Below are positions 47,736-55,543 of a DNA stretch of 64,000 nt, one piece after another. Under the pieces are notes generated by a model that worked only from the letters and a program-made list of their open reading frames with translations, made no database searches and was not told the DNA's origin. The stretch spans positions 1-64,000 of the forward strand of contig NZ_VCQT01000033.1 of assembly GCF_005938655.1 (NCBI RefSeq). Reading direction: 5' to 3'. Every line of letters starts with the position of its first letter. Position 1 is the first letter of the stretch. A program made the position numbers and the translations under genes. Origin of the DNA: Alloalcanivorax gelatiniphagus (GTDB taxonomy: Bacteria > Pseudomonadota > Gammaproteobacteria > Pseudomonadales > Alcanivoracaceae).

Positions 47736-48045
47736 TCAGTAGTTGAGGCGCATCGCCTCTATCGGTATCACCAGCACACTGGCAGCCACCACTCTCCGCC
47801 TCGCTCCATTCAACGGAGGCACCGATTTCCTTTGCCCGGTAGCGGATATTGGTCAGCCTCATGCTCACCCGGTTGCTTTCATTCGGCAGCCCCGGCCCGC
47901 CGTCGCAGATGCGTAGATCAATCATGCCGTTACTGGTATCGCTGTGGATTCTGACAACACCCTGACTTACATGTTTGATCCGGCGCAATTCACTGGATGA
48001 CCAATGAAAAAGGGGCTTCCAGAAAAATATTCTTTTCCCCGTCAA
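47736..48045 (-). pseudogene. C-terminal remnant of a sensor histidine kinase
   Basis: About 100 residues match the end of an HATPase domain: IDLRICDGGPGLP as the D/G1 box, then MRLTNIRYRAKEIGASVEWSEAESGG as the G2/C-terminal part. Near the end the frame shifts; in the next frame VLVIPIEAMRLNY and a stop follow, as expected for a kinase terminus. The His-kinase core and sensor are missing. It lies next to the solo inverted-repeat end and is a dead fragment. Confidence 0.6.
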
Positions 48046-48073
48046 ACTATTCTCCCTCTAAACATGGGCACGC

Positions 48074-48454
48074 CTACTTCTCCACGTTTTTCCAACCAAA
48101 CTCTTCAAGCTTTTTTTCTAGCTTATAGAACCACATGAATAAAAATGTAAAAGCCGACAATGCCACAGCACAAATGATAGAAAAATAAAAAAAGGAACTC
48201 GCAATCATAAAAATAAAAACAAAAAAAGAAATGACATAAGAAAAAGAAATTGCAAATCCAAAACAAGGATCAGCAAACAAAAGAAATCTCACAGGACGAC
48301 ATAGATAAAGAGACAGGGCAGTAAAAACAAAAACGCCAACACCAATAAGAACGCTACCAAAATAATGGTAAAACAAAGTAGGAGTCATGACGAGAAAGCC
48401 ATACATTATGTCCACCCAGGCAACCTCAACACTCATGTATTCCTTTTTTTCCAT
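48074..48454 (-). CDS. AT-rich four-helix membrane protein, putative orphan immunity protein
   Basis: A 126-residue protein with four hydrophobic helices (about 15-35, 38-58, 62-85, 88-112) and a Lys/Glu-rich tail. Its base composition is much more AT-rich than the neighbours, which indicates transfer. It begins 2 bp after a decayed polymorphic-toxin C-terminus on the same strand, the usual place of an immunity gene. No family was recognised. Survival of the intact frame beside a broken toxin fits an orphan immunity gene, but this is inference. Confidence 0.5.
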   Translation of the reverse strand: MEKKEYMSVEVAWVDIMYGFLVMTPTLFYHYFGSVLIGVGVFVFTALSLYLCRPVRFLLFADPCFGFAISFSYVISFFVFIFMIASSFFYFSIICAVALSAFTFLFMWFYKLEKKLEEFGWKNVEK

Positions 48455-48456
48455 TT

Positions 48457-49041
48457 TTATTCCAGCTTATTTTGAAAAAAATATGATGCCATTGATGAAT
48501 GCACACTCAAAATAGCCGCACCCATACCCCCCGGAAGGGATTTGATAACCGACGACCCAACAACACCTAAAATATCTGCGGCAACACCATAGTTCGCGCC
48601 CGGCTGCCCCAGGAAAGAAGCTGCTGAGGAACTAATTATAGACCCATACCCCAAGTTGCGCTAACAGATGAACTGAGCATGCCCCCACCACCCAAAATAG
48701 CAAGATGAGTAGCTCCTAAAAGGTTTGCACCTTTATAAAAACCAGAATTAACATTGTACCCCGCGTGACCAAGTCACAAATTAACCTCATCTGTCGAACC
48801 AAACGACAAGCCACTTCCATAACCTGTTAAAAACTCTACAACCTCTTGAGGAAGTGAAGGCTGAGGCCCATTAGAACGATTCCTGCAGGGACGCCCAGTG
48901 CAAGCGGGCCTTCCTGACATCTGGTTAAACAAATATCCCATGGCACCCGTTGCAGTCCCGACTGCGAACTTACCTCCGGTTACCTGAGAGACAGAGCCGC
49001 TCACAAAAGCCGCTGCGATGGTACCTCGGGTGGGTCTCACC
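48457..49041 (-). pseudogene. Decayed polymorphic-toxin (Rhs/WapA-type) C-terminus
   Basis: Reading from 49041 downward, GTIAAAFVSGSVSQVTGGKFAVGTATGAMGYLFNQMS is the pattern that ends the conserved core of Rhs- and hemagglutinin-type toxins, just before the variable toxin tip. The tip region follows with GSGLSFGSTDEVNL, then an in-frame TGA at 48772-48774. The same frame goes on (GHAGYNVNSGFYKGANLL) to about 48655, where a frameshift leads into SIISSSAASFLGQPGANYG and a stop at 48457. The 5' part is lost at the border of an inverted-repeat element. The gene is dead: truncated, nonsense and frameshifted. Confidence 0.6.
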
Positions 49042-49277
49042 GGGGTCGGACCACAGCTACCTATTGATTTATGAGTACTTCCACGGTTTTCAAGCGGCTT
49101 TTTTGTGCTTAAACCGCCGATATGGGCCCGGAAAGCGGCGATTAACAAAACAACGCGAAATGGATGCCCGTTAAAAAGCGCCGATTTGCCGCCCAAAACA
49201 GCCCTATAAGGCGGCAAATACAGGCCTCCCGGGGTATCTATGTCTATTAAATCAGAGGGTTACCGAGGTCCGACCCC
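49042..49277. mobile_element. Short inverted-repeat element, copy B
   Basis: The left end GGGGTCGGACC (49042-49052) and the right end CGAGGTCCGACCCC (49264-49277) are inverted copies. Inner sequence shares CTATTGATTTAT and AAGCGG...TTTT segments with copy A at 46471-46630, but is about 75 bp longer. It truncates the toxin remnant and lies 68 bp after paaK. Target-site duplication is not evident. Confidence 0.7.
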
Positions 49278-49345
49278 GCCCCCGGAGGGGCCGGCCGGCG
49301 CCGGGCGGCGCGGCCGGTGGCGCGGTGAGCGCGCGTTCGGGCGGG

Positions 49346-50659
49346 TTATTTCGGGCGGTTGTCGAAGACGTGTTTGGCCTTGCCTTCGGAGCGGGCCAGG
49401 GTGCCGGGGGCGGCCAGGTCCACCTTGGTGCTGATGCCGATGTGGGTTTTGACCCGGTGCTGCAGCTCCTTGATCACTTCCACGGACAGGGTTTCCGCCT
49501 GGGGCGCGGCTTCCGGTTTCAGTTCCACGCGCACTGTGACGTGATCCAGGTTGCCTTCCTTTTCCACGTGGATTTCGTAGTGCGGGGCCAGGGCCTCGAT
49601 CTTGAGGATCTGTTCTTCCACCTGGGTGGGGAAAACGTTCACGCCACGGATGATAAGCATGTCGTCGCTGCGGCCGGTGATCTTGTCGATGCGGCGCATG
49701 GGGCGGGCCTGGCCGGGCAGCAGCCGGGTCAGGTCGCGGGTGCGGTAGCGGATGATCGGCAGCGCTTCTTTGCTGAGCGAGGTGAACACCAGCTCGCCGT
49801 ATTCGCCGTCGGGCAGCACTTCGCCGGTTTCCGGGTTGATGATTTCCGGATAGAAGTGGTCTTCCCAGATGGTCGGGCCGTCCTTGGTTTCGATGCATTC
49901 CATGCCGACGCCGGGGCCCATCACTTCGGACAGGCCATAAATGTCCAGTGCGTGGATGCCCAGGCGCGCTTCCAGTTCCTCGCGCATGGTCTGGGTCCAG
50001 GGCTCGGCGCCGAAGATGCCCACCCGCAGGCTGGAGGCTTTCGGGTCCAGACCCTGGCGCTCCATTTCATCGGCGATGTTGAGCATGTAGGAGGGCGTGA
50101 CCATGATGATGTCCGGCTTGAAGTCGTTGATCAGCTGGACTTGCTTCTCGGTCTGGCCGCCGGACATGGGGATCACGGTACAGCCGAGACGCTCGGCGCC
50201 ATAGTGGGCGCCCAGGCCGCCGGTGAACAGGCCGTAGCCGTAGGCCACATGCACCTTGTCGCCGGCATGGCCGCCGCCGGCGCGGATCGAGCGCGCCATC
50301 ACGTCGGACCAGACGTCGATGTCGTTCTGGGTATAAGCCACCACGGTGGGCTTGCCGGTGGTGCCGCTGGAAGCGTGCACGCGTACCACTTCGCGCATGG
50401 GCACCGCCACCATGCCGAACGGGTAGTTGTCGCGCAGGTCGTTCTTCACCGTGAACGGGAAGTGTCGCAGGTCGTCCAGGCTGCGCAGGTCGTAGGGGTG
50501 CACGCCAGCGTCATCAAAGCTGTTCCGGTAGAACGGCACGTTGTTATAGGCGTGGGTAAGGCTCCAGCGCATGCGGTCGAGCTGCAGTTCGCGGAGCTGG
50601 GCGACGTCGCTCATCTCCACCGAGTCAAAACGATTCTCAAGGTTGAATGGCATATCCAT
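49346..50659 (-). CDS. paaK: Phenylacetate-CoA ligase
   Basis: A 437-residue adenylate-forming enzyme that activates phenylacetate to phenylacetyl-CoA. The phosphate loop VHASSGTTGKPTVVAYT, the aryl-acid pocket region YGYGLFTGGLGAHYGAERLG, and the A8 region RSDDMLIIRGVNVFPTQVE are all present. Length is typical. Either of two nearby ATGs (50659, 50653) can be used after GGAGG. It is the last gene of paaG-I-J-K. Distance to paaJ is 69 bp. Confidence 0.93.
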   Translation of the reverse strand: MDMPFNLENRFDSVEMSDVAQLRELQLDRMRWSLTHAYNNVPFYRNSFDDAGVHPYDLRSLDDLRHFPFTVKNDLRDNYPFGMVAVPMREVVRVHASSGTTGKPTVVAYTQNDIDVWSDVMARSIRAGGGHAGDKVHVAYGYGLFTGGLGAHYGAERLGCTVIPMSGGQTEKQVQLINDFKPDIIMVTPSYMLNIADEMERQGLDPKASSLRVGIFGAEPWTQTMREELEARLGIHALDIYGLSEVMGPGVGMECIETKDGPTIWEDHFYPEIINPETGEVLPDGEYGELVFTSLSKEALPIIRYRTRDLTRLLPGQARPMRRIDKITGRSDDMLIIRGVNVFPTQVEEQILKIEALAPHYEIHVEKEGNLDHVTVRVELKPEAAPQAETLSVEVIKELQHRVKTHIGISTKVDLAAPGTLARSEGKAKHVFDNRPK

Positions 50660-50728
50660 CTCCGCCTCCGGGGCCCTCGTGAATGCGCAAGGCGAGGGCC
50701 CTGCTTTTTGCTGTCGTATGGGTTTGTT

Positions 50729-51940
50729 TTAGTTAAGTCTTTCAATGATTACCGCGATGCCCTGGCCAACGCCAATGCACATGGTGCACAGCGCGTAGCG
50801 GCCCTGGCGGCGCTCCAGTTCATGGAGGGCGGTGGTCACCAGGCGGGCACCGCTCATACCCAGGGGATGCCCCAGGGCAATGGCGCCGCCATTGGGGTTC
50901 ACATGCTCGGCGTCGTCCGGCAAGCCCAGCTCGCGCAGCACCGCCAGGGACTGGGACGCGAACGCCTCGTTCAGCTCGATCACATCCATGTCCGCCAGCT
51001 TCAGGCCGGTGGTGGCCAGCACCTTGCGGGTGGCCGGCGCCGGGCCGATACCCATGATGCGCGGTTCCACGCCGGCGGTGGCCATGCCCAGCACCCGGGC
51101 GCGGGGCTTCAGGCCCCAGCGTTTGGCCGCCGCTTCGCCGCCCATCAACAGGGCGCAGGCGCCGTCGTTAACGCCGGAGGCATTGCCGGCGGTGACGCTG
51201 CCGCCTTCGCGCCGGAACGGCGTGCCCAGCTTGGCCAGCGCCTCCAGGGTGGTCTGCGGGCGCGGGTGTTCGTCGTCGCGGACGATCAGCGGGTCCTGCT
51301 TACGGCGCGGCACGCTCACCGGCACGATCTCGTCGGCGAAGGTACCGTCGGCCATGGCCCGGCCGGCCTTCTGCTGGCTGCGGACGGCAAAGGCGTCCTG
51401 GTCCTCGCGGCTGATGTTGAACTGCTCGGCCACGTTCTCGGCGGTTTCCGGCATGGAGTCGATGCCGTACTGGTCCTTCATCAGTTTATTGACGAAGCGC
51501 CAGCCGATGGTGGTGTCGAAAACGTCCGCCTGGCGGGAGAACGCCTGCTCCGCCTTGCCCATCACGAACGGTGCCCGGGACATGGATTCCACGCCACCGG
51601 CGATCATCAGCTCGCCCTCGCCGCAACGCAGGGCGCGGGCGGCACTGCCCACCGCGTCCATGCCGGAACCGCACAGGCGGTTCAGGGTGACACCGGGCAC
51701 CGCCACCGGCAGGCCCGCCAGCAGCGCACTCATGCGCGCCACGTTGCGGTTGTCCTCACCGGCCTGGTTGGCGCAGCCGTAGAACACATCGTCCACGCTG
51801 CTCCAGTCCACATCGCTATTGCGTTCCATCAGCGCCTTGATCGGGATCGCACCCAGATCGTCGGCACGCACGCTGGCCAGGGCACCACCGTAGCGACCCA
51901 CCGGAGTGCGGATGGCGTCGAAAATAAGTGCGTCGCTCAT
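50729..51940 (-). CDS. paaJ: 3-oxoadipyl-CoA / 3-oxo-5,6-dehydrosuberyl-CoA thiolase
   Basis: A 403-residue thiolase. The acyl-accepting Cys is in LNRLCGSGMDAVGSAA, the catalytic His in NPNGGAIALGHPLGMSGAR, and the second Cys in TMCIGVGQGIA. The N-terminus FDAIRTPVGRYGGAL is that of the PaaJ/PcaF group, which releases acetyl-CoA and succinyl-CoA in aromatic catabolism. It overlaps paaI by 4 bp, supporting a role in phenylacetate rather than protocatechuate breakdown. Confidence 0.9.
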   Translation of the reverse strand: MSDALIFDAIRTPVGRYGGALASVRADDLGAIPIKALMERNSDVDWSSVDDVFYGCANQAGEDNRNVARMSALLAGLPVAVPGVTLNRLCGSGMDAVGSAARALRCGEGELMIAGGVESMSRAPFVMGKAEQAFSRQADVFDTTIGWRFVNKLMKDQYGIDSMPETAENVAEQFNISREDQDAFAVRSQQKAGRAMADGTFADEIVPVSVPRRKQDPLIVRDDEHPRPQTTLEALAKLGTPFRREGGSVTAGNASGVNDGACALLMGGEAAAKRWGLKPRARVLGMATAGVEPRIMGIGPAPATRKVLATTGLKLADMDVIELNEAFASQSLAVLRELGLPDDAEHVNPNGGAIALGHPLGMSGARLVTTALHELERRQGRYALCTMCIGVGQGIAVIIERLN

Positions 51941-52401
51941 GCGCCGCCCTCCTGTTCATGAATCACCGGACCACGGATTTTGTAGGACTTGCCACGGAAC
52001 AGAGCCACCAGCTCGCCGTCACCGTTGGTGACGCGCACGTCGTAGACGCCGGTGCGGCCCTTGCGGGTTTGCTCGCGGGCGTCGGCGGTGAGGGTGTCAC
52101 CCAGCTTGCCCGGCACCACGTATTCAATGGAGCAGCCGGAGGCCACGGTGGCTTCATTGTAGGTGTTGCAGGCGAAGGCGAAGGCCGAATCCGCCAGGGT
52201 GAAGATATAGCCACCGTGGCAGGAATCGTGACCCTGGATCATGGTCTCGGTGATCGACATGGTGAGCACGGCGTGGCCCGGCTCGATGGTGTCCAGGCGG
52301 ATGTTCAGCGCCTGGCTGGCGCGGTCACGGGCAAACATGGCGTCGGCGCATTGCCGTGCCAGAGCGCCGGCATCCACCGTGGCGGAGGATTCGGGCATCA
52401 T
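51937..52401 (-). CDS. paaI: Phenylacetyl-CoA pathway thioesterase PaaI
   Basis: A 154-residue hot-dog-fold thioesterase. The catalytic region GHDSCHGGYIFTLADSAFAFACN contains the conserved Gly/Asp elements, and SIEYVVPGKLGDTLTADA follows. It hydrolyses dead-end hydroxyphenylacetyl-CoA esters and frees CoA. The gene overlaps paaJ and follows paaG by 69 bp. Confidence 0.92.
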   Translation of the reverse strand: MMPESSATVDAGALARQCADAMFARDRASQALNIRLDTIEPGHAVLTMSITETMIQGHDSCHGGYIFTLADSAFAFACNTYNEATVASGCSIEYVVPGKLGDTLTADAREQTRKGRTGVYDVRVTNGDGELVALFRGKSYKIRGPVIHEQEGGA

Positions 52402-52470
52402 AACTCTCCCTACTGCGTATGGCTTTTATTCTGAGACCGGCCCACCGTTGGCGAGCGCCGGCCCGGGGCG

Positions 52471-53286
52471 TTATTCGCCCTTGAATTCCGGTTTGCGTTT
52501 TTCCATGAAGGCGGCGACGCCCTCGCGGTAATCGGCGGTGCGGCCGGCCTGGCGCTGCAGGTCGCGCTCCAGGTCGAGCTGGGTGTCCAGGTCGTTGGTG
52601 CCGCTTTCGTTGAGCGCCTGCTTGATCAGCGCCAGCCCACGGGTGGGCTGGGTGGCCAGATGGGCGGCCAGGCCGGCGGCCTCGTCACCCAGGGCCTCAT
52701 CGTCCACCACCCGCCAGATCAGCCCCCAGGCTTCCGCCTGCTCGGCGCTGAGCTTGTCGCCCAGCATGGCCAGGCCCTTGGCGCGAGCCAGGCCCACCTG
52801 CCGGGGCAATTGCCAGGTGCCGCCGGAATCCGGCACCAGGCCGATTTTGGCGAACGCCTGGGTGAAGCTGGCGGAGCGCGCCGCCAGCACCAGGTCGCAG
52901 GCCAGGGCGATGTTGGCGCCGGCGCCGGCGGCCACGCCGTTGACCGCGCACACCACCGGCACCGGCAGGGCGGTAAGGGTGCGGATCAGCGGGTTGTAAT
53001 AGGTCTCGATGGAATAGCCCAGGTCGGGCATGTCATCACCGGGGGCTCCGTCTTTGGGAGAAACAGCGCGGTCGGACAGGTCCTGGCCGGCACAGAAGCC
53101 ACGGCCGTTGCCGGTGAGCAGCAGCGCCCGGCAGTCGCCGGTTTCCACCGCCGCCTGCACCTCGGTGAGCGCCTGGCGCACTTCCTGATGCATGGCTTCG
53201 TTGAAGCTGTTGAGGCGGTCCGGACGGTTGAGAACCAGGGTGGCCACGCCGTCGCGGAGCGAAAATTCGATGGTGTCGTAGGCCAT
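52471..53286 (-). CDS. paaG: Epoxyphenylacetyl-CoA isomerase / enoyl-CoA hydratase PaaG
   Basis: A 271-residue crotonase-fold enzyme that converts the ring epoxide of phenylacetyl-CoA to the oxepin form. Oxyanion-hole strand GRGFCAGQDLSDR and NGVAAGAGANIALACDLVLAA are present, with the active-site Asp region VPDSGGTWQLPR. The start was placed at the ATG before AYDTIEF, which matches the usual N-terminus. It is the first gene of the paaGIJK operon behind a strong promoter. The epoxidase genes paaABCDE and the hydrolase paaZ are not in the window. Confidence 0.9.
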   Translation of the reverse strand: MAYDTIEFSLRDGVATLVLNRPDRLNSFNEAMHQEVRQALTEVQAAVETGDCRALLLTGNGRGFCAGQDLSDRAVSPKDGAPGDDMPDLGYSIETYYNPLIRTLTALPVPVVCAVNGVAAGAGANIALACDLVLAARSASFTQAFAKIGLVPDSGGTWQLPRQVGLARAKGLAMLGDKLSAEQAEAWGLIWRVVDDEALGDEAAGLAAHLATQPTRGLALIKQALNESGTNDLDTQLDLERDLQRQAGRTADYREGVAAFMEKRKPEFKGE

Positions 53287-53333
53287 GGTGCGCCTCTTAT
53301 CTCTCGTGACAGATGACGTGCAAGGAGCTTCCG

Positions 53334-53361
53334 AGCATAGCTCAAACATGACACCAGTCAA
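53334..53361 (-). promoter_or_regulatory. paaGIJK promoter
   Basis: On the minus strand TTGACT (53356-53361) and TATGCT (53334-53339) are separated by 16 bp. The start of paaG lies about 48 bp downstream. A palindrome-like sequence with ATTCGTGT lies just upstream at 53371-53388. Confidence 0.65.
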
Positions 53362-53370
53362 TACACTATA

Positions 53371-53388
53371 CACACATTCGTGTATCGC
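53371..53388. promoter_or_regulatory. Candidate PaaX operator before paaG
   Basis: CACACATTCGTGTATCGC contains ATTCGTGT, which recurs inverted at 55370-55377 upstream of the paaX-divergent transporter operon. Known PaaX sites contain a GATTCGTG-like core. The assignment is by resemblance from memory. The site lies about 10 bp upstream of the -35 box. Confidence 0.4.
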
Positions 53389-53579
53389 ATTTATATAACA
53401 GGCGATTCATTTTTTCCTTTTATTTTCCATTTTTTCATTTAAATACAATAAGTTATCTTCTTGGTCCCGGCGCACCCCTTCGTGTTACACGATTCCCCCT
53501 TTGCCCATGCATTAGAGGTCATGTAGCTTATTTGGCTCCAGAACACGGCCCCGGCCACGCTTTCCCATGGAGACCCGCC

Positions 53580-54182
53580 ATGCCCTGTTATCAGCTTGAA
53601 GGCATCACCCCGGTGGTGCACCCGGACGCCTACGTGGACCCCACCGCGGTACTGATTGGCGACGTGATCGTTGGCCCGGATTGCTACGTCGGCCCCTGCG
53701 CCAGCCTGCGCGGCGACTTCGGCCGCCTGATCCTGGAACGCGGCGCCAACCTGCAGGACACCTGTGTGATGCACGGTTTCCCGGGCACCGACACCATCGT
53801 CGAGGAAGATGGCCATATCGGCCACGGCGCGGTGCTGCACGGTTGCCGTATCGGCCGCAACGCCATGATCGGCATGAACGCGGTGATCCTGGATTACGCG
53901 GAGATCGGCGAGTCATCCATCGTCGCCGCCGGCGCCCTGGTCAAGGGCCGCTTCACCTGCCCGCCCCGCTCCATGGTGATCGGCGCCCCGGCGGTGGTAA
54001 AGCGGGAACTCAGCGACGAAGAGGTGCGCTGGAAATACGAAGGCACCCTGGAATACCAGGAACTGGCGCGTCGCTACCAGCGGGCAATGAAGCCCTGCGA
54101 TCCGCTTACCGAAATGGAAGCGGACCGCCCGCGTATGCATACCAATAAGATTGCGCCTAAGGGGGAGAAGGCCGCGGGGTAA
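53580..54182 (+). CDS. paaY: PaaY thioesterase (gamma-carbonic-anhydrase fold)
   Basis: A 200-residue left-handed beta-helix protein of hexapeptide repeats (VIGPDCYVGPCASLRGDF, ILERGANLQD, GHGAVLHGCRIG, IGMNAVILDYAEIG). Metal-binding His residues sit in the VMHGFPG and IGHGAVLHG turns. PaaY removes inhibitory ring-hydroxylated CoA esters. The start was set at the ATG before PCYQLEG. It is divergent from paaG across 293 bp of AT-rich promoter DNA and convergent with paaX. Confidence 0.9.
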   Translation: MPCYQLEGITPVVHPDAYVDPTAVLIGDVIVGPDCYVGPCASLRGDFGRLILERGANLQDTCVMHGFPGTDTIVEEDGHIGHGAVLHGCRIGRNAMIGMNAVILDYAEIGESSIVAAGALVKGRFTCPPRSMVIGAPAVVKRELSDEEVRWKYEGTLEYQELARRYQRAMKPCDPLTEMEADRPRMHTNKIAPKGEKAAG

Positions 54183-54187
54183 GAGGA

Positions 54188-54264
54188 GCTGCAAGCTGCA
54201 AGCTGCAAGCTGCAAGCTGCAAGCTGCAAGCTGCAAGCTGCAAGCTGCAAGCTGCAAGCTGCAA
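54188..54264. repeat. Eleven perfect tandem copies of GCTGCAA
   Basis: The 77-bp run is exactly 11 units of the 7-mer GCTGCAA, between the convergent paaY and paaX genes. Some 57 bp further on, at 54322-54355, a degenerate inverse series (GCTTGAA, GCTTGTG) could fold back on it. It is slippage-prone and should vary in copy number between isolates. It is not a CRISPR array because there are no spacers. Confidence 0.95.
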
Positions 54265-54360
54265 GCCAGGACAGCGTGACGCCCTCTCAGAGCCCGTCAA
54301 GCCTCAATGGAGGTGTTTTGCCTGTAGCTTGAAGCTTGACGCTTGTGGCTTGAAGCCCGC

Positions 54361-55287
54361 CTATTCCAACCCACCAAACCGCTGATAAAAACTTTCGCCG
54401 GCCTCGGGCAACGGCCCCTGGGCGGTTTCGGCGTGTTGGCTGACCCAGGTTTCCGCGCCCTGGCCGGTGAGGCGGTAGAGGTTGCGTGCCAGTTGGCGGG
54501 CGGCGCGGCCTTCCCAGTCGGCGGGGAGCAGTTCGTCGGGCAGCAGCGGGTCGCGGAGCAGCAGTTTCCGGTATTCGTGAATCAGCAGGGTGCGCGCCAG
54601 GAAGCACTCCCGGGGCGGCAGGGTCTTTTCCTTGCGCATCTGATTCCAGAGCGGCCGGAACTGATCGAGGAAGTCCCGGTAGCCGTCGGCCAGCTGATCC
54701 AGGTTCCAGGCTTCGCGCACCAGGCGGCGCAAGGGCCGGGTGGCGAACTGGTCCACGGTGTCGGTCTGGAAAAGAATCACGTCATCGAGAGCGCCCAGCT
54801 CCTGCAGGGAGGCATTCAGCTCGGCACGGTCCACGCCCGGGTGCGCCAGCACCGTGGGCGCGAAGGCACCGAAGCCCATCCATTCCAGTTCCTGGCGCAC
54901 ATCCCGGCGGCGGTCGGCGTCCAGCTGGTTGAGGACCACCAGGGTCCAGGCACCGTCCCAGGCTGGCTGGTCACCGGAGTAAACGCGCTTGAAGGCTTTT
55001 TCGAAGCGGCGCCGGCCGGCGCCGGTGAGGCCGTAGTAGCTGCGGCGCCCGACTTTTTCGGCGATCAGCCAGCCCTCACGGGTGAGGCGGAACACGGAGG
55101 TGCGCACCAGGCGCTGGTTGACGCCCATGGGCGCCAGCAGTTCAATCAGGCTTCCCAGCCAGACGGTGCCGCCCCGGGGCACGATGGCATCGCCGAAAAC
55201 CGTGATGATCAGCGATCCGGTGCGCAGCGGCCGGCGCTGCTGAAAGCGTTTGATCAGCGTTTCCAGATGATCGGACTGCAGGTCCAA
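54361..55287 (-). CDS. paaX: Phenylacetic acid degradation repressor PaaX
   Basis: A 308-residue regulator that binds DNA without and releases it with phenylacetyl-CoA. N-terminal winged-helix region FGDAIVPRGGTVWLGSLIELLAPMG, then LVRTSVFRLTREGWL; central and C-terminal PaaX domains have GAWTLVVL and LIHEYRKLLLRDPLLPDELLPADW. The start codon appears to be TTG. It lies at the end of the paa group, convergent with paaY and divergent from the Liv-type transporter. Candidate target sites are at 53371 and 55370. Confidence 0.92.
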   Translation of the reverse strand: MDLQSDHLETLIKRFQQRRPLRTGSLIITVFGDAIVPRGGTVWLGSLIELLAPMGVNQRLVRTSVFRLTREGWLIAEKVGRRSYYGLTGAGRRRFEKAFKRVYSGDQPAWDGAWTLVVLNQLDADRRRDVRQELEWMGFGAFAPTVLAHPGVDRAELNASLQELGALDDVILFQTDTVDQFATRPLRRLVREAWNLDQLADGYRDFLDQFRPLWNQMRKEKTLPPRECFLARTLLIHEYRKLLLRDPLLPDELLPADWEGRAARQLARNLYRLTGQGAETWVSQHAETAQGPLPEAGESFYQRFGGLE

Positions 55288-55369
55288 AACCCTATCCCCT
55301 TATGCACCAACGGGCCGTCGAAAAGATTCGACATACTACCAAACGGCCTATCTATATGACACAAACAAC

Positions 55370-55377
55370 ACACGAAT
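55370..55377. promoter_or_regulatory. Candidate PaaX operator between paaX and the transporter
   Basis: ACACGAAT is the inverse of the ATTCGTGT core seen before paaG. It lies in the 256-bp divergent gap between paaX and livK and could serve autoregulation and control of the transporter. Confidence 0.35.
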
Positions 55378-55438
55378 TCCACGCTAAAACCGGGACTTGG
55401 CGGCTTAGGTCCACTTTTATGACACATTAAACGCCGTA

Positions 55439-55467
55439 TTGACTTGCATGGCGTATCGCTTTATACC
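55439..55467 (+). promoter_or_regulatory. Promoter of the Liv-type transporter operon
   Basis: TTGACT (55439-55444) and TATACC (55462-55467) are spaced by 17 bp. The start codon of the binding-protein gene follows about 77 bp later. Confidence 0.65.
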
Positions 55468-55543
55468 TGTGCCTATCGTCGGGTCTGGATGGGACATCGC
55501 GGCCCGCAATAAGAACAACTGGCATACGCTTATAGGTGCGATA

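Noticed and set aside
54188-54264. CRISPR-like array
   Set aside because: Units are 7 bp with no spacers, so this is a simple tandem repeat.
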